18,659 bases of DNA from JAISGQ01 sp964500965 (lineage in GTDB: Bacteria > Bacillota > Clostridia > Oscillospirales > Acutalibacteraceae), in the NCBI GenBank assembly GCA_964500965.1, contig CAZCQZ010000037.1, positions 1-18,659 on the forward strand, written 5' to 3'. Under the pieces are notes generated by a model. That model saw only the letters and a program-made list of their open reading frames with translations, did no database searches and was not told the DNA's origin. How positions within the stretch are numbered: the first letter of the stretch is position 1; each line of letters starts with the position of its first letter. Below are positions 7,066-12,952 of the stretch, one piece after another. The translations under genes were made by a program, and so were the position numbers.

Positions 7066-8052
7066 TTGAAAAAAGTTTCAATGAAAGACATTGCCGACAT
7101 TTTCGGAGTGAGCACGGTAACGGTGTCAAAAGCTCTGGGCGGCAAGGACGGTGTCAGCGAGACTTTGCGTTCGCAGATTAAGAGCAAGGCGGCGGAAATG
7201 GGATATTATCAGAATGCCGCCGCACGTTCAAAGGGATTGGGAGTGCTTGTGCCGGAAAGGTATTTCGGCGCAAACGCTTTCTATTCGCGCTTTTACAGCG
7301 AGGTATCAATTGCGGCGGCGGACAGAGGCGCGTTTACGATACTTGAGATAGTTTCGACGGCAGATGAACAGCGGCGGACAGCACCGAAGCTTTTGAGCAT
7401 GGCTGACGGTGTGATTTTTCTCGGACAGTTTTCGGACCGTTATATAAATGCCGTTGCCGCCTGCGGCAAGCCGCATATATTGCTTGATTTTTATTCCGAC
7501 AGTGACGATGCCGCGGCCATTGTCAGCGACAACTGCTTTGACTGCTACCGCATGACGAAATACCTGATTGAACGGGGACACGAAAGCATTGGATTTATCG
7601 GCTCGGTTTTTGAAAACAGCGGTACTCTTGACAGGTATTTGGGCTATCACCGGGCACTTGTGGAGTGTTCCGTTGCTCAACACCCGGAGTGGGTCATACC
7701 GGACAGAAAGAACGGTGTGTCGCTGAGTACCTTTGAGTTGCCGGAAAAATTGCCGCAGGCATTTGTCTGCGAAAGCGATGATGCGGCGTATCGACTTGTG
7801 GGTCAGCTCCATAATATGGGCGTGCGCGTTCCGGAGGACATTTCGGTGGTGGGCTATGACGATTCCGCCTTTGCACTGATGTGCGAGCCGAAGCTTACAA
7901 CCTGCCGTGTTGATACGAGAAAAATGGGAGACAGTGCGGTCAAAACGCTTTTGGCTATCCTGAACGGAAACCCCGGCTTTTCCGGCAGACTGCTTGCACA
8001 CGGAAAAATCATCGAACGCGAATCCGTGCTGGACAGAAGAACGGCACGCTGA
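7066..8052 (+). CDS. LacI-family transcriptional regulator with shortened hinge
   Basis: 328 residues. The N-terminal helix-turn-helix (residues 5-50: SMKDIADIFGVSTVTVSKAL) is a classic LacI DNA-binding domain. The rest is a periplasmic-binding-protein-like effector and dimer domain (GVLVPERYFG at 59-68; VPEDISVVGYDDSAFA near the end). It starts at TTG 7066, which gives the family's MKKVSMKDIA beginning; GAGGG about nine bases upstream, inside the epimerase gene, serves as ribosome site. The next ATG (7081) would remove residues of helix 1. It is probably translated together with the epimerase and likely represses the operon, relieved by a sugar. Odd: the hinge reads ARSKGLGVLVP, where relatives have ARSL plus a linker of about eight residues before the core strand. 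The usual hinge leucine and about six linker residues are missing, with no frameshift. Confidence 0.9.
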   Translation: MKKVSMKDIADIFGVSTVTVSKALGGKDGVSETLRSQIKSKAAEMGYYQNAAARSKGLGVLVPERYFGANAFYSRFYSEVSIAAADRGAFTILEIVSTADEQRRTAPKLLSMADGVIFLGQFSDRYINAVAACGKPHILLDFYSDSDDAAAIVSDNCFDCYRMTKYLIERGHESIGFIGSVFENSGTLDRYLGYHRALVECSVAQHPEWVIPDRKNGVSLSTFELPEKLPQAFVCESDDAAYRLVGQLHNMGVRVPEDISVVGYDDSAFALMCEPKLTTCRVDTRKMGDSAVKTLLAILNGNPGFSGRLLAHGKIIERESVLDRRTAR

Positions 8053-8105
8053 AAAATTTAAGCACGAAAAGGCTGTATTTTCAGATTTTCTTTAATATAT
8101 GGTTA

Positions 8106-8111
8106 TATAAT
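8106..8111 (+). promoter_or_regulatory. Consensus -10 box in an intergenic region
   Basis: TATAAT at 8106-8111, in an AT-rich stretch after the regulator stop; the -35 position holds only a weak AGATTT. If used, transcription would start near 8118, at the first hairpin of the candidate small RNA. Confidence 0.35.
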
Positions 8112-8116
8112 CCGGG

Positions 8117-8246
8117 CTTGCGATTTCAATAACCGTACAAGCAATGCGCCCTGTAAAGGGTATCCCGAAAGGGAAGATTTAAAAAGATGGGGAATTGCAA
8201 AACCGCTTTCGGTTTTGCAATTCCCCATCTTAATTAAGCATTTTTT
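8117..8246 (+). ncRNA. Candidate structured small RNA (unrecognised family)
   Basis: The 247-base gap after the regulator holds, in order on the plus strand: a perfect TATAAT box (8106-8111); a GCTTG/CAAGC stem (8116-8120 with 8138-8142); two back-to-back 4-bp hairpins capped by GNRA tetraloops (CCCT-GTAA-AGGG at 8149-8160 and TCCC-GAAA-GGGA at 8163-8174); then a 21-bp terminator ending in TTTTTT at 8241-8246. Together this is the layout of a ~130-nucleotide independently transcribed RNA. I do not recognise the family: no SRP, 6S, tmRNA or known riboswitch signature is visible. It may instead be only the 3' region of the regulator transcript, or of the convergent serA transcript. The promoter's -35 box is poor, which limits confidence. 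Confidence 0.35.
8184..8231. terminator. Strong bidirectional terminator between the LacI gene and serA
   Basis: Perfect 21-bp stem (8184-8204 with 8211-8231), loop GCTTTC. On the plus strand a six-T run follows at 8241-8246. On the minus strand five T follow directly from the A run at 8181-8185. It can end both the regulator transcript and the serA transcript. Confidence 0.85.
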
Positions 8247-8248
8247 GA

Positions 8249-8282
8249 GTACCGTTTCTTTGTGTAAGCAAAGAAACGGTAC
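8249..8282. terminator. Second long hairpin downstream of serA
   Basis: Perfect 14-bp stem (8249-8262 with 8269-8282; arms GTACCGTTTCTTTG and complement) and a 6-base loop, 17 bases after the serA stop on the minus strand. It lacks a T run on either side. It may be an RNA-stabilising 3' hairpin of serA mRNA, or a first stop site ahead of the terminator at 8184-8231. Confidence 0.55.
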
Positions 8283-8299
8283 ATAGTTATAAGTGAAAA

Positions 8300-9466
8300 T
8301 TATTTGCTGATTGCGCGGATTCTGATAACGCCGTCGATAGCCTTGACCGCTTCAAGAGAAGCAGCGTCAATCTCGGTATCGCAGTCGAGAACAGTATAAG
8401 CATAGTCCTTTTTGGACTTTGAAAGCATGTTTTCGATGTTCAGACCTTTTTCGGAGAATACGGCGGAAAGTCTTGTAATGGTGTTGGGAATGTTCTTGTG
8501 GAGAACGCAGAGACGGTAATTCGCAACAGGACCGCAGTCGAGGTCGGGGAACATTACCGCGTTCTTGATTGAGCCTTCCTCAAGATATTTTTTAATCTCG
8601 TCGGCAGCCATAACAGCGCAGTTATCTTCGGATTCGGGGGTAGATGCGCCGAGGTGAGGAATCGCAACAATGCCCTCAACGTCCAACACGTCCTCGGTGG
8701 GGAAGTCAACCACATAGCCGCCGACCTTACCGCTGGCAAGAGCCTCCTTGATAACGGCGGTGTCAACAAGCTCCGCACGGGAGAAGTTGAGGATTCTCAC
8801 GCCGTCTTTCATTTGGGAAATAGCCTCTGCACCGAGGTAATTCTTGGTGTCTGCGTTATAAGGAACGTGAATTGAAATATAATCGCAGTTTTCGTAAATC
8901 TCCTTGAGGTTTACGGAATGGTTGATGTGTCTTGACAAACTCCACGCGGCCTCAAGGCTCATAAAGGGGTCGTAGCCGTAAACGTCCATGCCCAGATTGT
9001 AAGCGGTGTTTGCGACCTGTGCGCCGATTGCACCCAAACCGATAACGCCCAGCTTTTTGCCCTTTACTTCGGGACCTGCAAACTGGCTTTTGCCTTTTTC
9101 AACGAGCTTGGGAACTTCCGCACCCTGACCCTTGAGGGTCTTTGCCCACTCAATAGCTGGAATAACCTTACGGGAGCACATGAACAGCGCGGCAATAACA
9201 AGCTCCTTAACGGCGTTTGCGTTTGCGCCGGGGGTGTTGAAAACAACGATACCCTTGTCTGCACAGTCAACAACGGGGATATTATTGACACCTGCACCTG
9301 CTCTTGCGATAGCAAGCAGGCTTTCGGGCATTTCCATATCGTGCATACTTGCACTTCTTACGATTATCGCATCGGGATTTTCAACAGAATCGCCGGAGGT
9401 GTAATTTGCGCCCAGTCTGTTAAGACCTACAGCGGCTATCTTATTTAATGTCAGAACATTATACAT
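8300..9466 (-). CDS. serA: D-3-phosphoglycerate dehydrogenase
   Basis: 388 residues. It oxidises 3-phosphoglycerate to 3-phosphohydroxypyruvate with NAD, the first step of serine biosynthesis, in the cytoplasm. Visible parts are the substrate-domain start (MYNVLTLNKI...IIVRSASMHD), the Rossmann motif LGVIGLGAIGAQVA, the catalytic triad Arg230 (SRAELVDT), Glu258 (FPTED) and His271 (PHLGASTPESE), and a C-terminal ACT domain (ITRLSAVFSEKGLNIENM). This is the short PGDH form without the extra ASB domain; ACT domains commonly bind serine for feedback control. The start is ATG 9466 with AAGGAG eight bases upstream; that ribosome site overlaps the TAA stop of serC (TAAGGAG). In-frame GTGs at 9469 and 9475 are less well placed. 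It lies 12 bases after serC in the same operon. Confidence 0.95.
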   Translation of the reverse strand: MYNVLTLNKIAAVGLNRLGANYTSGDSVENPDAIIVRSASMHDMEMPESLLAIARAGAGVNNIPVVDCADKGIVVFNTPGANANAVKELVIAALFMCSRKVIPAIEWAKTLKGQGAEVPKLVEKGKSQFAGPEVKGKKLGVIGLGAIGAQVANTAYNLGMDVYGYDPFMSLEAAWSLSRHINHSVNLKEIYENCDYISIHVPYNADTKNYLGAEAISQMKDGVRILNFSRAELVDTAVIKEALASGKVGGYVVDFPTEDVLDVEGIVAIPHLGASTPESEDNCAVMAADEIKKYLEEGSIKNAVMFPDLDCGPVANYRLCVLHKNIPNTITRLSAVFSEKGLNIENMLSKSKKDYAYTVLDCDTEIDAASLEAVKAIDGVIRIRAISK

Positions 9467-9478
9467 CACAATCACTCC

Positions 9479-10561
9479 TTATTTGTTTTCAGCCTCAAAC
9501 TTCTTCATAAACTCAACCAGCTTTACAACGCCCTCGGTAGGCATTGCGTTGTAAATGGAAGCTCTCATGCCGCCGACGGAACGGTGACCCTTGAGGTTAA
9601 CAAAGCCTGCCGCAGTTGCTTCCTTGACAAACTTTGCGTCAAGCTCGTCGTTGCCGGTGACAAAGGGAACATTCATAAGGGAACGGTCTTCGGGGACAAC
9701 AGTGCCCTTGAACATTTCGGAAGAATCGAGATAATCGTAAAGCAGCTTTGCCTTATGCTCGTTAATCTCTTTCATTTTCTCAACGCCGCCAAGCTCAAGC
9801 ACCCATTCGAGCACAAGCTTTGCAATGTAAATCGCGTAGCAGGGAGGAGTGTTGTACATGGAGCCGTTTTCGGCATGAGTGCTGTACTTGAGCATTGTGG
9901 GACAGCAGGGCTGAGTTTCGCCTATAAGGTCCTCACGAATGATAACAACGGTCAGACCTGCGCAGGACATATTTTTCTGTGCGCCTGCATAAAGAACGCC
10001 GAATTTGGAAACATCAAGCGGCTCGGAAAGAATGCAGGAAGAAATGTCCGCAACGAGGGGAACGTTGCCGGTTTCGGGAAGCTCGTGATACTTTGTGCCG
10101 TAAATGGTGTTGTTCAGGCAGATGTGGAAATAGTCGGCGTCGGGAGTAAAGGTGGAGGGGTCGAGCTTCGGAATGTAGGAGAAAGTCTTATCCTTGCTGG
10201 AAGCGACCACATTAGCTTCACCGAAACGGGAAGCTTCCTGATACGCCTTGTTTGCCCACTGACCGGTGAGAACAAAATCGGCCTTGCCGCTTTTTGTCAT
10301 GAGGTTTAAAGGTACCATTGCAAACTGTGTGGAGGCACCGCCCTGGAGGAACAGTACCTTATAATTGTCGGGAATGCTCATTACCTTGCGGAGTGCTGCC
10401 TCTGCGCCGTCAATAATCGCCTGATATGTCTTTGAGCGGTGAGACATCTCCATAACAGACTGACCGCTGCCCTCGTAATCCAGCATTTCAGATGCCGCTT
10501 TTGAAAGAACTGCCTCCGGGAGACAGGAAGGACCTGCGGAAAAATTGTATACTCTTGCCAT
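9479..10561 (-). CDS. serC: Phosphoserine aminotransferase
   Basis: 360 residues, the usual family length. A PLP enzyme (class V aminotransferase fold) that converts phosphohydroxypyruvate plus glutamate to phosphoserine and 2-oxoglutarate. Family signatures are visible from the start (YNFSAGPSCLPEAVL), then MEMSHRSK, FLQGGASTQFAM, and the PLP-lysine segment YAGAQKNMSCAGLTVVIIRE with Lys196. The C-terminal half includes RSVGGMRASIYNAM, which contacts substrate phosphate in the family. ATG 10561 has GGAGGT eight bases upstream. It is the first gene of the serC-serA operon, with a near-consensus promoter; serB (the phosphatase step) is not in the window. Confidence 0.96.
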   Translation of the reverse strand: MARVYNFSAGPSCLPEAVLSKAASEMLDYEGSGQSVMEMSHRSKTYQAIIDGAEAALRKVMSIPDNYKVLFLQGGASTQFAMVPLNLMTKSGKADFVLTGQWANKAYQEASRFGEANVVASSKDKTFSYIPKLDPSTFTPDADYFHICLNNTIYGTKYHELPETGNVPLVADISSCILSEPLDVSKFGVLYAGAQKNMSCAGLTVVIIREDLIGETQPCCPTMLKYSTHAENGSMYNTPPCYAIYIAKLVLEWVLELGGVEKMKEINEHKAKLLYDYLDSSEMFKGTVVPEDRSLMNVPFVTGNDELDAKFVKEATAAGFVNLKGHRSVGGMRASIYNAMPTEGVVKLVEFMKKFEAENK

Positions 10562-10618
10562 TTTTATTACCTCCGTTATGAAAGATATTCGCTCACAGCG
10601 AATTTTGTGATTAGTACA

Positions 10619-10647
10619 ATTATATGATTTGTCTGTCCTGTAGTCAA
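10619..10647 (-). promoter_or_regulatory. Strong promoter of the serC-serA operon
   Basis: Minus strand: TTGACT (10642-10647), 17-base spacer, consensus TATAAT (10619-10624). Predicted start near 10612, giving a ~50-base leader, too short for a T-box. An inverted repeat (ATTCGC 10587-10592, GCGAAT 10598-10603) lies at about +9 to +25 and could be a repressor site or a 5' hairpin. Confidence 0.8.
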
Positions 10648-10865
10648 CATTTCAAAAGGTAGAAATTGTCAGGGATTTGCGGCGGTTTTTAGTGCATATT
10701 TTTACACTTTTAACTGGTAAAACGTAAAAACGGACTACTTTCGTCCATGATAGGCGTACAAAGTAATAATGTGTGCGCTTGCTGTGAAATCTGTGCGCAC
10801 GTGGCGGAAAAGCGATAACTATCTGTAATATTTACATCATAAATTATTATAAGTATAGCGAAAAG
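10648..10865. other. Gene-free intergenic stretch between serC and the lipoprotein block
   Basis: No credible gene is seen. It is AT-rich, with two loose inverted repeats: TTTTTAC 10699-10705 with GTAAAAA 10724-10730, and GTGCGC 10773-10778 with GCGCAC 10795-10800. An open frame on the minus strand from 10955 has no ribosome site and is best explained as chance. Confidence 0.5.
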
Positions 10866-10999
10866 CAAAGCACAAAAACCGCACACTTTTGTACGCTTGT
10901 ACATCACCGATACCTTTTTTTTAGAACAATTGCCAATTGAAATAATATGTGACAAAGATTTATAATGAATTTGAAGAATTAAATTCTTCGTTTGGTTTG
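10866..10999 (+). repeat. Duplicated promoter cassette, copy 1
   Basis: About 134 bases nearly identical to 12283-12417. The copies share the AAAAACCGCACACTTTT start, the GTACGCTTGTAC inverted repeat, a T tract, the promoter, and an inverted repeat at the transcription start, ending at TTTGGTTTG. Similarity stops abruptly on both sides. Copy 1 drives the first lipoprotein gene. Confidence 0.9.
10937..10966 (+). promoter_or_regulatory. Promoter of lipoprotein gene 1
   Basis: TTGAAA (10937-10942), 18-base spacer, TATAAT (10961-10966), within the duplicated cassette. Just upstream is the symmetric CAATTGCCAATTG. At the expected start point lies GAAGAATT (10973-10980), one base, AATTCTTC (10982-10989), a perfect 8-bp inverted repeat. 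The leader is about 80 bases. Confidence 0.7.
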
Positions 11000-11053
11000 C
11001 GGCAATTTACGTTGATATTAAGAAAGTGCTAAAATGTAAAGGAGCGAATTAAA

Positions 11054-12256
11054 GTGAAAAACAGAAAAATATTTTTGCAGGCGGTAGTATTGTCACTTTT
11101 ACTGCTGCTTTTCGGCTGTGCGGACGGATCGGGAAGTGTAAACGGTGATGTTGCCGGTGATACTGCCGGTGATACCGTTTCGGAAAATCACATTGCGGAA
11201 GCAACCACAGAGGGCTATGAAAGCGCAAAGCTCACATGTTCCTACGGGCGAAATATGATTTTTGAAAGCAGTACCGGCATTTATTTCCAAAACTATGTTG
11301 ACTACTCGGATAAAATCGGCACACTGTCGATGATTGAATACGCGGAATCTCCTCTGGGACCGTGGATACCGCTGTGCGGCAGACCCAACTGTCTGCATAA
11401 CAGCAGAGACTGCAACGCCTATATCGGCACTCATATGATGGGCATGTATAATAACAGGCTTTATTACTCCGACGGAGGAAGAGGTCTTTCCAGCATGGCT
11501 TTGGACGGAAGCAATCACCGTTCCGAATTGTCTCTTCGCGATGACTTTTTCACGGGAGACATACATTCGGTTTCGTTTTCCAATGGCTACGTTTATTATA
11601 CCGACAGGTCTTCATCGGAGGATGCGGCGAGGTTTTTCCGGGTGAATGTGGACGAAGAAACCGCCACTGCCGATAATATCGAATATGTTGTTTCCGAGGA
11701 TTATTATTTCACCGGCTACGTTGACAGCGTGCCCTTTGACGGCGGTTTGCGTATAACGACTGTCAATAATGATGACGATACACGCAGTTTTAAATATTTC
11801 GTGTACTATTTTGATACCGACGAGCTGTTAACTCCCTTTGAAGAAATCGGAGCAAACCCCGCATATTTCACGGATAAGTATATTTACGGCGGAGGAAAAG
11901 GCGTTGTGTACGTATACGAAAGAGAAACCGGGAAAATAACGGAGCTGTTCAGGGTTGATACAGACCGAACCTGTTTGATGTTCTGCGACGGCACGTATTT
12001 TTACGGTGAGGAAATAGGTGCGATTGCCGAAAACGAGCCGTGCAGACAGTTCTACGTCTATGATATGGAGGGAAACTACATCGGTCAAACGGATATGGAC
12101 GTTGAACGCGGCTCCGCCGGTGAGTATCAGATGCTGTACGAGATTACGGACAAAGCGGTGTTTTTTACCGCCTCCGGCATAAGCAGCTTCGATTACGTGA
12201 TTCTGAGAGAGGATATTGAATCCGGCAACTTTGATATTATCGAGGTTGAAAAATAA
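11054..12256 (+). CDS. Lipoprotein with C-x4-C-x-H-x4-C motif, paralog 1
   Basis: 400 residues. The start is GTG 11054 with GGAG nine bases upstream. Residues 1-22 form a lipoprotein signal peptide ending in the lipobox LLFGC (lipidated Cys22), so the protein should sit on the outer face of the membrane. A short Gly/Asp/Thr linker follows, then a beta-rich domain of repeating Tyr/Phe strand motifs (GIYFQNYVDY, NNRLYYSD, NGYVYYTDR, DKYIYGG, GTYFYGE, DKAVFFT), suggesting a beta-propeller such as DUF5050-like folds. A conserved LCGRPNCLHNSRDCNAY segment gives Cys108, Cys113, His115 and Cys120. I have seen this pattern in many Clostridial lipoproteins of unknown function; it may bind a metal or form disulfides. 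The paralog at 12953-14179 is near-identical over the second half. No terminator is evident before the next cassette. Confidence 0.85.
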   Translation: MKNRKIFLQAVVLSLLLLLFGCADGSGSVNGDVAGDTAGDTVSENHIAEATTEGYESAKLTCSYGRNMIFESSTGIYFQNYVDYSDKIGTLSMIEYAESPLGPWIPLCGRPNCLHNSRDCNAYIGTHMMGMYNNRLYYSDGGRGLSSMALDGSNHRSELSLRDDFFTGDIHSVSFSNGYVYYTDRSSSEDAARFFRVNVDEETATADNIEYVVSEDYYFTGYVDSVPFDGGLRITTVNNDDDTRSFKYFVYYFDTDELLTPFEEIGANPAYFTDKYIYGGGKGVVYVYERETGKITELFRVDTDRTCLMFCDGTYFYGEEIGAIAENEPCRQFYVYDMEGNYIGQTDMDVERGSAGEYQMLYEITDKAVFFTASGISSFDYVILREDIESGNFDIIEVEK

Positions 12257-12282
12257 AAATTTCCGAAAAAGCCGTGAAATGA

Positions 12283-12417
12283 CAAAGGTGCAAAAACCGC
12301 ACACTTTTGTACGCTTGTACATTACCGACACCGTTTTTTTAGAACAATTGCCAATTGAAATAATATGTGACAAAGATTTATAATAAATTTGAGGAATTAA
12401 ATTCTTCGTTTGGTTTG
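12283..12417 (+). repeat. Duplicated promoter cassette, copy 2
   Basis: Near-identical to 10866-10999, with a handful of substitutions and one extra base close to the left end. The T tract reads G plus seven T instead of eight T. It begins 26 bases after the stop of lipoprotein 1 and drives the small secreted protein and perhaps lipoprotein 2. Confidence 0.9.
12355..12384 (+). promoter_or_regulatory. Promoter of the small secreted protein gene
   Basis: TTGAAA (12355-12360), 18-base spacer, TATAAT (12379-12384), the same promoter as copy 1. The inverted repeat after it is GAGGAATT (12391-12398), one base, AATTCTTC; the single change makes a G-U pair in RNA, so the RNA hairpin is kept. Confidence 0.7.
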
Positions 12418-12466
12418 TAAACAATCGGCACGGTTAAGAAAATGAATAATTAAGGAGCGAGTTAAA

Positions 12467-12856
12467 ATGAAAAAAGCACTTAAAGTTTTTGGTTTGTTTT
12501 TAGTGCTTACGTTGATGCTGTCTGTTTTTAACATTTCAGTGTCCGCAAGAAGCACGACGTATCAGTATACTCATGGTGAGGCGACAATGGAGCTTGGACA
12601 GGTCAAGGTTTCGGCAAGAATGACCAGTGAGAACGCCGCATCATTGAATATTTGGGGTCAATATCAATACCAGTATGTTGATGATGACAACACGCTCCAG
12701 ACCAGTGACTGGCAATCGGTAACAGATTATTATAAATATTGTACCGATACCGGAGCAAACGGCTGGAAAGCAACCTCCCAGTATTCAATGTGTTCGCTTC
12801 ACAATAAGTTTTCGTGGAACGGTATGCAGGTTTTGAACCAATATATGTACGATTAA
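12467..12856 (+). CDS. Small secreted protein of unknown function
   Basis: 129 residues, ATG 12467, with AAGGAGCGAG ahead of it as ribosome site. A clear Sec signal peptide (MKKALKVFGLFLVLTLMLSV, then NISVSA before the likely cut near residues 27-28) precedes a mature part of about 100 residues. The mature part is rich in Tyr, Gln, Trp and Ser with alternating patterns (SARMTSENAASLNIWGQYQ), typical of a beta-sheet extracellular domain. It has two cysteines (YKYCTDTG and YSMCSLHN) that could form one disulfide. I do not recognise the family; a bacteriocin such as lactococcin 972 was considered, but no convincing motif is present. It lies between the second promoter cassette and lipoprotein 2, with 96 bases to the latter, and the first lipoprotein unit has no counterpart. 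Confidence 0.75.
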   Translation: MKKALKVFGLFLVLTLMLSVFNISVSARSTTYQYTHGEATMELGQVKVSARMTSENAASLNIWGQYQYQYVDDDNTLQTSDWQSVTDYYKYCTDTGANGWKATSQYSMCSLHNKFSWNGMQVLNQYMYD

Positions 12857-12886
12857 AATAGAATTAATAAATAATTGATTCTATTT
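12856..12886 (+). terminator. AT-rich hairpin between secreted protein and lipoprotein 2
   Basis: AAATAGAAT (12856-12864) pairs with ATTCTATTT (12878-12886). The stem is weak, all A/T except one pair, with a 13-base loop and no T run. It could be a partial terminator or a processing site that sets the ratio of the two proteins. Confidence 0.3.
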
Positions 12887-12952
12887 AGCTTAGCTGTGCC
12901 GATTGCAAATATGAAAAGAAGAACTTTTATGAATACTGAAAGGGAAAATTTT

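Noticed and set aside
10587..10604. Lac-operator-like sequence (AATTCGCTGTGAGCGAAT) at the serC leader
   Set aside because: The resemblance to the E. coli lac operator is superficial, and the LacI-type gene in this window has its own better palindrome at 5594.
10710..12424. Similar minus-strand open frames (MSHIISIGNCSKK...) in both promoter cassettes
   Set aside because: They are alike only because the cassette DNA is duplicated. They run antisense to clear promoters, lack ribosome sites, and their remaining parts do not match.
12467..12856. Lactococcin 972-type bacteriocin
   Set aside because: The size and Sec signal fit loosely, but I find no family motif, and no immunity or ABC transporter genes lie next to it.
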